Of a stretch of DNA of 64,000 bases, positions 13,880 through 22,998 are shown piece after piece. Position 1 is the first letter of the stretch. Every line of letters starts with the position of its first letter. Position numbers and translations under genes: made by a program. The DNA comes from Cloeon dipterum (taxonomy: Eukaryota > Arthropoda > Insecta > Ephemeroptera > Baetidae), in the NCBI RefSeq assembly GCF_949628265.1, contig NC_088790.1, forward strand, positions 18,294,545 to 18,358,544, written 5' to 3'. The notes under the pieces were generated by a model. That model saw only the letters and a list, made by a program, of their open reading frames with translations. It ran no database searches and was not told where the DNA came from.

Positions 13880-14637
13880 AATCAATTAGTTAACATGCGA
13901 ATATTTAAAGATTTGTACCAGAGTGGGCGTTGGATTTTTGATTGCGATTCCTACTACTTTTTCTCTTCAAATACGGTGACAGAACAATTTATTACAACTC
14001 TTTTTTTAACTCTGTTTGTTTATTTCTCTAACGTGTAAGGCGTTTTTGTGGGATGCCATTTCGATGAAATTCGAAAAACCTAAATATTCAAAATATCAAA
14101 CAATCTCTGACCGCAGAACCAAATCCTGGAAATAGTCTGGATTTTTATTTATATTTAAAACCTTTTTCTCGTTAGGCAAGAGTGGGAGAGGCTCGTGACA
14201 CTTGCTGTTCCCTTGGAGGCAAACTGGCATCGTTTGCTTCCGAATTTAAGAGTGATTGCTTCAGCAATTTGATCAAAGTTGACTATGACGAGGCTCTGGT
14301 CGGTGACTTCTGGACCTCCGCCTCCAGTGTGGGCTGCAATGAGACCTACAGATGGTGCTATGGACTGCCGAATGCATATCCAAAGGATCAATTTACATGG
14401 AACCCTTCGGAAAACATCATGATTGGTGACGGACCGTGCGTCTCACTTCTCATTGGAAATTTTGAGCCCCTGCCAGGTTCAGCACATTCACAAGCAGATT
14501 TCGGAAACGATGCATACTCATTTTATCATGAAACTTATTTTGAGAGCATTTCACAAGCGCTTCAGCGAGATGACAACCATTACCTTAACGCTGGAGCCTG
14601 CAATCTGAGGAAACGATTTATTTGTGAAGTAAAATAA
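13880..14637 (+). CDS. second C-type lectin-like gene, 3' two exons (5' end not resolved)
   Basis: Two exons join in phase 0. Exon 13880-13975 (32 codons) follows a pyrimidine-rich AG acceptor and ends at ACG|GTGACA; it contains WIFDCDSYYFFSSNT, the usual entry into the lectin fold. Exon 14176-14637 (153 codons plus TAA) follows CTCGTTAG and reads ARVGEARDTCCSLGGKLASF (helix 1 with a CC pair), then FWTSASSVGC, RWCYGL, a W-N-P-S-E-N segment, GDGPC, and ends AGACNLRKRFICEVK. The conserved Cys spacing, the FWTS block and the ICE-type ending are typical of insect C-type lectin domains. The EPN/QPD and WND calcium-sugar motifs are not evident. No start codon with a signal peptide was found between the first gene and 13880. 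A missed small exon, or splicing from the first exons of the upstream lectin gene (same phase), could supply it. Confidence 0.72.
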
Positions 14638-14681
14638 CAATTAAAAATAAGTGCTTTGGTTTTCTATTTTACAAATATCAG

Positions 14682-14850
14682 CTGAAATTGGATTCTCTCG
14701 ATCCAAAGACATCCTGCAGAAATCTGCTTGGAATTTCCGACGGTATGATCGTCTATGTTTTTAAAACAATAGTAAATTATAATAGAACTTCAATTAACAG
14801 ACGAATTTGAAAAATTGAAAGACGAAAATACATATACGAATGAACTTAAA
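14682..14850 (+). other. possible lectin-like exon pair, partial
   Basis: Two short open segments with splice sites in compatible phase. 14682-14742 follows ATATCAG, contains SCRNLLGISD and ends GACG|GTATGA (phase 1). 14801-14850 follows TTAACAG, restores Asp and reads DEFEKLKDENTYTNELK, with a possible donor AAA|GTATCA. The pattern C-x2-LGI followed by E-F-E-K-L resembles helix 1 and the following helix of a C-type lectin domain, and lies just downstream of the second lectin gene in the same orientation. No convincing remaining half of the domain was joined to it. It may be a decaying paralogue or the 5' part of the exon group that ends at 16122. Confidence 0.35.
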
Positions 14851-15639
14851 GTATCAAAACATAAAATAAATGTGCCTTTCTTAGCCCCTTACAATTTCAG
14901 TGTTTCTTGCGGTGTTTGATGGATCTTTCCAGCATTGTGAGCTAGATGAGAAAATTTATATTAATAAATAATTTTTTAATCCTGATACTGTTAGACACTA
15001 AACAATGAGCTTCTTGAATATCCCCTTTTCAAATTCAGCAGCAAGTCAGATAAAAATGTTTCAAGCGAACTGACTTACTCTTTTTTTGAGAAATGTGGGA
15101 ATGCGATGAGTATGTATGACTTTAGTAACGAATATAGTAATTTGACTCAATATTTCAACAATGAAATACAGATCACACGAATCCATGCACAGCTGCATAC
15201 AACACCTTTTTGTGCTTCAAGGGAAACGCTCCAATATTCTACAATTTCTTCAAGGAATATTATTTGACTAGTATTTAATAATACATTTTGTTCTTTTTGC
15301 AATTTCTAACATACCTTAATAGGTAAAAAAGTATGCTCTCCACTATTAACAACTCGTTTGCTTCCTTTATAGTCATGTATCTTAAGTTTGAATTGAATAT
15401 TTGGATTTTAAGGTGCTGAGTAGCAACGTACCACGAGATTGTCGATCGATAAACCAACAGAGCCAACAAATATTCAATGTAAAACACATCAAAATGTCTG
15501 TCCCGGCGAGTAATCATTTTCATTTCCTTAAAAGACGGCAGAAGAAGCTAATGGGACGATTGTCACGGATGTGTTTCAAAACAGTTGGTTCAAATCACAG
15601 TTCAAGGCTAATCATGTAATACCAGTTTGATGAAATTGA

Positions 15640-16122
15640 AGAGTTGAAAACAAAAAATATACATTTAAGGATTTTCTGGAGGCTCAAAAAATATGCAGAT
15701 CATTAAATCTTAGTAAGGATTTTGGATACGACCTCCCCAGTTTTATCAACATGCGTGAGCTTAGAGAATTCTCCACCATGGCTTCTGGTATTATATTGAA
15801 CTCAATAATATTCAGCATGCTTTGTAAATTTCAAATATCAGGAGAGCTGAACAACAATTTCATTGCTTCTACATACACCGACAACAATACGGAGTACTGG
15901 TGTAATTTGGCAAAAAATAACGGGAGGATTCTGAGAATCAATTCAAAAAGTTCTAACAATTGGCCCGTGGACGTAAATTTTGTTAATTACGATGAATTTG
16001 AGACCCTGGTGCAGCCCAGTTTTCTGTATATGCCTAAAGGAAGCTTGAAGTTTGCAGCTGCAACGTTCAATCAGTCACTTGGTGTTAACTTTTTTTACTG
16101 CAGACCTCAATTAAACTACTAG
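15640..16122 (+). CDS. divergent lectin-like terminal exon, possibly decaying
   Basis: An uninterrupted frame of 160 codons ending in TAG. Its start contains NKKYTFKDFLEAQKICRSLN, the usual K-Y-x-F ... E-A-x-x-x-C-x-x-L pattern at the beginning of a C-type lectin domain. Later come LPSFINMRELREF, FIASTYTDNNTEYWC, NYDEFETL and a closing NFFYC. The conserved tryptophans and most Cys of the two upstream genes are not matched well, so it is a divergent member at best. Just upstream, two other frames carry lectin-like words (TAEEANGTIVTDVFQNSWF near 15533-15590, and FDEIEELKTKNIHL near 15627-15668). The coding signal therefore changes frame, which suggests frameshift decay unless small introns explain it. 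No good acceptor was seen for the long frame. Confidence 0.4.
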   Translation, partial: RVENKKYTFKDFLEAQKICRSLNLSKDFGYDLPSFINMRELREFSTMASGIILNSIIFSMLCKFQISGELNNNFIASTYTDNNTEYWCNLAKNNGRILRINSKSSNNWPVDVNFVNYDEFETLVQPSFLYMPKGSLKFAAATFNQSLGVNFFYCRPQLNY

Positions 16123-16643
16123 CAAACGTTTCCTTCAGTTTGTGTAATATCGGCATGTTTTCTCTTTTTGCGCTTTGAGTTCAATATTGTTTTGCCGATT
16201 AGGAAATAATGTGGTCAGTATGAAATGGCACTCTAAATGTTGCAATCGTTTGTTAGTCACGTTCTAGTTCAGCTATTCATCGTGCGTGATTCAGTGGTGT
16301 TGGGAACATATAAAAAACTATTATACGAACTGTTTATCTCATGTCAGCATGGAGCTGCTGCTGGAAATTTATAGCTATTGCTTAATGTGAAAGAGTTGAC
16401 TAACTGTAAATGACGCTCGTATTGGTCACAACTGCTTTAATTTTTCAGTGTCTGCAAAAATTTGTCAAGTTTTTGGCCACTGATTGTCTTTATTAAAATT
16501 TTTGAATTTTATTTTTTTCGACTTTAAAAAATTTTTCTTTCACTCGAATAAACAAATCGTTTAGGGTTGGTTAAAAATGTGTAATATTTGTTGTCTTACC
16601 ACAAGTTTTGTTGAGACTAGAGCTCTTATATTTAAAAAATTAA
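16123..16643. other. AT-rich non-coding spacer
   Basis: No exon seen. An AATAAA near 16545 could serve the lectin-like exon ending at 16122. The spacer separates plus-strand lectin exons from possible minus-strand exons. Confidence 0.5.
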
Positions 16644-17194
16644 TTATAGAAATGTAAATTGAGATAAATCTGCTGCAATCAATTTGCTTATATCAGACAG
16701 ATGGAAATTCACAGGAATTTCGCACAGTCTGGCGTCTATGGATATTTGGCTATTAATTTCGCTTCCAATTTCGATCTGCGTGTGATAGACGATATTGGGC
16801 TCATTGATCATCGGCGCTTTAGCTTGATGCGAGTCTGATTTCACTGTCAAAATTTCGCAAACTGTGCCGAAGCGTCCGGTGGCCATTGGAAAGCTGCGGG
16901 ATATTAATTTGATTTTTTCGATATTATTTTTTTCTGCGCTGAATAATTGCTGATCAATTGAAATATTTTTATGGATGGAAACATAGCTATTGGAATGACG
17001 TTATATACGAATATAATTGAATAATAATATAGTTCCTCTTAGTTAGTTAGTATGATGACTATGATGAGGATATTCTTGTCAAAATTATTTTTTACCTTTT
17101 GGTTGCGTTCAGCGGAGTGAGGAAAAGGGCTTGTGTTACCAATCAGGCCACACATGTCCACTCCGCCAAAGTTGCCTGTGAATAAAATGGTTCC
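16644..17194 (-). other. two possible exons of an unrecognised minus-strand gene
   Basis: Upstream candidate exon 17097-17194: a pyrimidine-rich acceptor (TCTTTTTCTTTCTTGAAG) precedes GTILFTGNFGGVDMCGLIGN and the exon runs to AACCAAAAG|GTAAAA. Downstream, an acceptor ATATCCCGCAG lies just before 16892, followed by two competing frames. One is an 80-codon frame beginning MATGRFGTVCEILTVKSD and ending at 16644. The other is a 24-codon frame that is in phase with the upstream exon and ends RNFDSEIRLASS. Only one of these can follow the first exon, and phase favours the short one. I recognise neither protein. The splice signals and lack of stops are suggestive, but an AT-rich genome yields such frames by chance. 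Confidence 0.28.
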
Positions 17195-19232
17195 CTTCAA
17201 GAAAGAAAAAGAGACAGTTTAGCGCAACCTTCATTAATTGAGCAGCAAGTCTGACAAACTACTGCGTCGCTGGAATTAAGAAACTGGCTCGTGGATGCGA
17301 TTATTCATTATATACTAAGCCATACGAATTTAGATGAGGCTATAGGCAGTCTGCCCAACACGGCGGTCGCGCGGGTTGCCTAGCCACTGTTATTCCCCGA
17401 ATCTTTTTAATTTGTGGGCGTTTGTTGAACGATAAAATTAAAAGATCTTTAAAATTGAACTGCAAAAAATACTAAGTAGCATTAGTTCTTCAGCAACATA
17501 TTGTTAACATTCAAGCAGAAGAGTCAAACTTTAAATAGTTTAACACAAGAAGAATGCTCAGTAACCTTCAAATTTTCAACAATGAATCAATAGCTTAAAA
17601 TTTCTTAATCTATAATTTTGTGTTCCCTTTTCTCTATTACACTTAAATTTTGAAACATTTGTATTTAGCGAGTTAGAATAGGATGAAAATAACGTAAACA
17701 TTATACAATAATAAAAAATACGTGATTTAAACATTGATTCATTTTTACATTTTTGTTGGTTATTTTCATGATTTTCCTATTGTTAATCAATTATGTAATC
17801 TGATTCACTTTAAGCATATCATAATAAATCCGTTTCTATTTTTCCGGTTGCAGTTTCCAGCCGAAACAAGCAGGCATAAATAATTTTTTCAAAGAGGAAA
17901 TGTCCAATTTCTTCTTCCATGAACGAATCCTCGAGTGCTACATTCAATGAAATTGCTTAAAAAATTTGCTTAGACATCACATTTGCATTGAAGAGATTTT
18001 ATCAGAACAAATTATTCCTATTACCATGGTTAAAAATTATATTCTCTACTCCAGCAAAATCCTCTTTAAGACCTAAGTCAGTCGACCATTGAAAATAATA
18101 TCTTTCATTACATAACGATTCCTCCAATTACTAGTTTTGCGTCTTCAGAGTCTAATTGGGAAGAAAATCCTGACAAATAAGAAGCAGCTCAATGGAAAAA
18201 CAGGAGCATTTCGTAGACAAGAGCAAATAAACTGGGACGACCATTTTGCGCTTGACTTGCTTCAAGCATATTCCCAGAGTTTTACTCTGAAAATAGCGCG
18301 TCCCGTTGATCCGCTTATTTGCATACATTGTACGCTCGCCTTCCCTTCGCTGCTCAGTCAGGCAGTTCAAACAAAATCACTCCAAGAGCACACCTCCGGG
18401 CTGTTTTTCTCGACGCGTGCTAGCTCAGTCTTTCATCTGAAAGGCTTGCGTCACAAATATAGAATTGCGGCCTATTCCGTCAAAAGAGTGCTTGCCGGTC
18501 ATTGTCTGGAAGCGCGTGACGCAAAACAGCCTCTGAAACGCGCGCACTTCGGTCCATCTGGCTAATTTGCGCCAAATTTTGCAGACGCGCTCATGAATGA
18601 ATCACATGTCTGTCAGCTTTGTGTACATGATATCAATCAATGCTGAAAATACGTGCAGGTTCGCTCTCAAGCTCGGCTCTAAGAGGAGCAAAATCAGAAT
18701 ATTCGCATTTATTACCAACTTTATTTGCTTTTTACCCTTTTTACATTATTTAAATTGATATATTGCTTTATTGGTGAATTTTTTCCTTAAGATTTCCATA
18801 CAATAAATTAGTACAGATTAGGATCTGATGATGTCCAAACATTCCATTATTATTTTATTTAATATTGTCCCATGACCGCTATTTTAAAAAAGCATTTATT
18901 TTCTTGAAGAATACTTACGAGGTAATTTTTTAGGTTGAATTGGAATTCAGGATAATTTTCTCCAAGCTAAAAAAACGTTTTCATTGCGCAATTCTATTTT
19001 TGGCTGCTATCCGAAATCCCAAGTTGGAAATAAATAAGACGCATCAATTAACTATCATTGCTATACAATGACTGAGAATTTATATTAAATAACATATATA
19101 ACATCAAGATAATTGAAGGTAGCATACATTAATAAAACGTGAGTTTGTGCTTTAATTGAAAATTTTAATTTTCAAGATAAAATTCTCGCTCTGTCTTGAG
19201 GTGCCAGCTGGCTCCTTGCGGAAAATTATCTC
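17195..19232. other. non-coding spacer between lectin and GPCR clusters
   Basis: A short G+C-rich patch around 17340-17400 could be a 5' exon or promoter of the possible minus-strand gene at 16.6-17.2 kb; this is a guess. From 17.4 to 18.1 kb the sequence is AT-rich and closed. At 18.14-18.57 kb a plus-strand frame of 142 codons is open, but it resembles nothing and other frames are partly open too. Confidence 0.5.
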
Positions 19233-20150
19233 TCATATTGCTTTTCGAAAGTCGGGCATCCACCACGAGTAAACCAATAGATTCAAGAATTAACGGAGAA
19301 GGCCAGCAACACCATCCGATGGTAAATTAAGTAAAGCGCCAGGCTTTTGTGCTCTTCTTGATTGATGAGGTTCTTTTTCGGGAGCGCGTCCTCTAAAACA
19401 AGAAGCGTGCACAGTTAGTGCGGGAACCAGCAAACAATATGGCAAGCCAGAATCGCATCGACTTTCTTATATATGTGAGGTTTGCTTTAATAATGTTGAA
19501 CATACACACATAACATTTTAATTTTCCTCATAATGTAAAGTATAGCGTAATACTGAAATGGGCCTCGCCAGCCCTCTCAAATTCATAAACAGACCGGCAT
19601 AAGTAAATAAAACGATTTTTTTTCAATTATAAAAGTCGCAAGTCTAAAAAATTAGAACCATTTAACTGATAGTAAGTACAAATTATCTCAAACTAAAGAG
19701 TATAATCAATTTTACCTTTCAGTAAGAAAGTTTCGGTGCAGCAAAGACTTCATGACTGACATGCAACGGTCGAATGCAATGACCATCTTGAAAGCATTAG
19801 AGGCATCGCTTGATAGCAAGAGCAGAAAAGTAGGCAAAAAGCAGGGGCATAAATATTTTGCGCAGGACTCCTTCACACGATGCTCTTAAAAAAATGTAAG
19901 TAAAGTCAGCGGCGATGAAAACGCCCACCTGGTAAAAAAATTCAAGAATATTTAGTTACAGGTTTAGTTGAATTGAATGTTGTGTGTCACCATCCAGTCG
20001 GAACAGCAACTCCAATGATGAATTTGTACGATAGTTTCTCGAGCCGTTTTTTTTCGTTACCGCTGCGATAATAGTGATGGTGTTCACACCAAGAGTGGCA
20101 AATACATAGATTGTAGTAGCTACGACACAACAATTTGAAAGAGTCGACAT
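19233..20150 (-). pseudogene. GPCR pseudogene A (dead copy of the 20.4-21.6 kb receptor)
   Basis: Recognisable pieces of a class A receptor lie in order on the minus strand and match gene B next door. The TM1 exon (19991 to about 20150) reads VFATLGVNTITIIAAVTKK, then needs frame changes to reach the TM2 words before the donor ATG|GTGACA. The TM3 exon (19716-19928) starts VGVF like gene B, changes frame, then gives IAFDRCMSVM (DRY has become DRC) and ends AAAG|GTAAAA at the homologous position. A TM6 piece with VCWFPH is cut by TAA at 19415-19417. A TM7 piece reads LLVYSWWMPDFRKAI in a shifted frame near 19233-19290. Several independent frameshifts plus a stop mean it cannot make a receptor. 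Its splice sites are still at the ancestral places, which helped fix the gene B model. Confidence 0.85.
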
Positions 20151-20437
20151 ATTTCATTCCGCGATTAATTTATTTTGCTGTTATTAATTAAACTGACAAA
20201 CTGGTTTTTTAAGAGATACCTCCAGGAAACATATTATCAGGCAGACATAAATACACAGTTTCCTTTTTCCTACCCGCACAAATAAATTCAGGCATATGTT
20301 ATTTGATATTATTTTATATTGTATTAAAACTAAATAAAAAACAAAATAACTAATTTAAAATACATGGTTCATATTGTAAGGATGAGATCAACATGCTACT
20401 AACTGTTTAATAAGACAATAGAAATTAATTTTCACAA
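20151..20437. other. short spacer between pseudogene A and gene B
   Basis: AT-rich, with no exon. On the minus strand an ATTAAA (plus-strand TTTAAT at 20406-20411) lies about 27 bases past the gene B stop and is a candidate poly(A) signal. Confidence 0.45.
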
Positions 20438-21586
20438 TTAAGATTCATCTACATCTACGTTACTATTTGAATCTTCAGTAGTTTTCAAGTGAAGGGTCTT
20501 GTACACCGATTTCTTGATCTCAGGCATTCGCCACGAATATATTATTGGATTTACCAACGAGTTGCAGAATGCAAGGAGCAATAGCCAGTTGTATACTTCC
20601 AACAAATGATCGATCTCTTCTTTTTTGGCATCATTATTAACAAGGACAATCATGCACACGAGTTGCGGAAGCCAGAAGATGCAGTAACAAGACAGAATCA
20701 CAGCGACCATCTTAAAATCAAACAGTTATTTGATTATATGTTTCACACACAATTGAATTTATTCAAATTTATTGGTATATTATATACCATAATTGCTTGT
20801 TTTTCGTTAACAGGTTTGGTGACAGCAACCCGATATACTTGAATGTAGATGAAAATCAAGCAGCAAAAAGTCACCAGATACGCTGGGAGGATGATCCCCA
20901 TAGAAAAATATTTATTTAAGGTCAGGAGTATCTAGATATGAGATGTTAAGTTATTTCTTTTGTAAAAATTTAATTGAAGGATAAGCTTACGCATGATTGA
21001 TTGGATTGATTATTACTGTGGCCTCGAAAATTGTTCCAATAAATTGGCATACTGCTCAAAAAGGCTGATAGTAAAAATGTTCCTAAAAACGTACCATTGA
21101 CAACCCTAGAAAAAAATTGAATTAATTCTCCACTTCAAAGAAGTGCTAATGGAATACATACCGCTTTGTTATGAAGTTCCTGTGCTCAATCGGCTTCACG
21201 ACAGATGTATATCGGTCGAATGCAATTACAATTTGGAATATGTTAGACGCGAAGCTAGCAACCAACAGCGGGTATGTAGGAATTATGCAGTGAACGAAAT
21301 AGTCTAGGTACGTTTCCTTGTCATCATTCTTAAAGCTTGATCGACAAATCAGATCAAACATAATGAATACGCCGACCTATCGAGTAGCAAATATTATAAA
21401 TTTCAGGATTTTTAAAGACTGTAAAATGAATGCATTTACCATCCAATCTGCGATAGCCATTCCGAGAATAAATGTATGGATTGGCTTCTTGAGCCCTTTC
21501 TTCTTCGCGATAGCTATGCTTGTGATGGTGTTGATGCCGAGAATCGCGATTGACGCCAGTATTGCAACAACCTCGAAGTAAGGCAT
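20438..21586 (-). CDS. rhodopsin-family GPCR B (5 exons; frame problem in TM4)
   Basis: Exons on the minus strand: 21440-21586, 21162-21376, 20991-21104, 20788-20931 and 20438-20710 (stop); introns are 57-77 bases. The N-terminus is very short (MPYFEVV). TM1 is ILASIAILGINTITSIAI; TM2 crosses the first junction (ADWM|VGVF); TM3 has its Cys and ends IAFDRYTSVVKP (DRY intact). TM4 and the second loop (NQSC) follow, then TM5 (GIILPAYLVTFCCLIFIYI), TM6 with FWLP, and TM7 with NSLVNPIIYSWRMPE and a short acidic tail. The short N-terminus, the N-S-x-V-N-P-x-x-Y block and the spacing around TM4 resemble the adenosine/melanocortin/cannabinoid-like branch; the ligand is unknown. With the donor that is conserved in the paralogues, the frame breaks at a run of four T in exon 3 (5 would keep it open). 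Using a donor 4 bases further on (TAT|GTATTC) restores one continuous frame of 298 aa but gives a poorer TM4. Pseudogene, sequence error or alternative splice are all possible. Confidence 0.78.
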
Positions 21587-22476
21587 TGTTTATAACAGGT
21601 TCCAAAGAGAACTAAAGTTTGTTTTACTCTATGCAAATTTTTAAATCATAAACCAGGAAAAATGGAAACATTATTGATAAGAAAACCATGATTATGAATT
21701 CGTGGCGGCGTAGCGTGTAAAGTATAAAAAAATTGTGAATCATTCAAGATCATGCAAAACTTGAAGCTGTAATAATTGTGATGTAGTACGCCTAATGCGT
21801 TTTATTAAAATGTTCTATTCTAAACTGTGTTTCATGAGAGGAAGCAAACCCCACGTGAACAGGGTGACCTACCTTCCGCCGCCTTTCACCGGTCAAATGA
21901 CCTTCGGCCTCCCAGCCTGACACCCCACAACATAAGAAAGTGCAAAAAAGGAAAGAGAATTTATATAATACGGCCGCCGCTAGTCAATAGGCAAAAATTT
22001 TCATCACGGCCAGCGTGTGGTCTCTTTCAGGGTCGCCAAACCGTGGAACGATTGCTCAAAGACAACACCGGCTCCCAATTCCCGCTCTTCTCAAGAAGTT
22101 TGTGTTAAGTGATTTAGTCAAAAGTAACATAAAACCGTTCATATTTTACCTCTACCAGTAAAATAAGTAAACATTTCATGATATTTCATTTATGTTGCGT
22201 ATACACAAAACATTTTACTTCTTTGAACAAGACCAGCCCTTTGGCTCGCATTAAATTTGTTAAAGCACTTCTTGGACTGCCAATGGAAGGCAGGTATTCG
22301 AGCATTTTGAGGAATCTATTACTGGCTGCCCTATGTCAGAGAGTTAAGTGACTCGAAAAAATGCTCAAATAGCTCAACGGGCTTGGAAGTGTAAGCGGTG
22401 CCGACTCACTACTTGTTGTCCAATTGGCCACATAGACAAATGTTTCCAAAGAGTAAATTATCGCTTAAACACGAGA
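21587..22476. other. spacer upstream of gene B
   Basis: Should contain the promoter of the minus-strand gene B. A moderately G+C-rich block at about 21.85-22.1 kb is open on the plus strand for 93 codons but has no recognisable domain. I could not identify exons 3-5 of pseudogene D here, so that copy appears truncated at its 3' side. Confidence 0.5.
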
Positions 22477-22860
22477 TTATTTGTGCTCTATTGGTTTCAT
22501 TATAGACGCATATCGGTCAAATGTTATCACGAATTGGAATGTGTTTGATGCAAAGCTTGGCATCCATGTTTGCAGCATATTATACTAATAAATATTTTAA
22601 ATTGGTTGATTACATAACTCTCACTATAGTTGCTTCTACAAATAAAATATATTTGATTCAAAAATACTAGGTAAAGCCAACCTATTTTTATAAAAAGAGT
22701 GAAATTCATTAAATTATACCAACGATTAAAGTGAAAAAATAGGCTTATTTAAGTCCTTATTTCCTCATGATAGCGATGATGTTAATCGTGTTAATGCATA
22801 AAATGGCAATAGACGCTAAGATCAAGACAGTTAAAGAGATACAATATTTTATTCCCGACG
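22477..22860 (-). pseudogene. GPCR pseudogene D (TM1 and TM3 fragments)
   Basis: On the minus strand, near 22760-22850, VLILASIAILCINTINIIAI matches TM1 of gene B almost word for word, then hits TAA at 22757-22759 where gene B has Lys. About 240 bases further on (22477-22580) comes SFASNTFQFVITFDRYASIM, matching the TM3-DRY block of gene B, followed by KPIEHK and a TAA at 22477-22479. The donor site that follows this block in the other copies is destroyed (GT to AT). TM2 survives only as a few words with stops. The DRY motif is at plus-strand bases 22510-22518. It is closer to gene B than to gene C, so it is a dead duplicate from the same expansion. Confidence 0.85.
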
Positions 22861-22948
22861 TAAAAAATAACCCAATTAAATTTTATAAATTGTGTTTGGG
22901 AGAAAAAATATTTTAATAACGTTATAATCGATAAATATTGTTAATTTT

Positions 22949-22954
22949 TTTATT
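22949..22954 (-). terminator. candidate poly(A) signal of GPCR C
   Basis: AATAAA on the minus strand (TTTATT on plus), about 45 bases beyond the gene C stop codon. This is a usual distance for a compact insect 3' UTR. Confidence 0.45.
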
Positions 22955-22998
22955 TCAAATCACTGTTGGTCCAAATGAGCGAGTCAGAAAATAGATTA

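Noticed and set aside
13976..14175. Possible extra lectin exon reading KYSKYQTISDRRTKSWK
   Set aside because: The wording resembles a lectin segment, but the frame ends in TAG and no donor in the right phase joins it to the exon at 14176.
18137..18565. 142-codon plus-strand open frame
   Set aside because: No domain and no convincing splice context; the block has low stop density on both strands.
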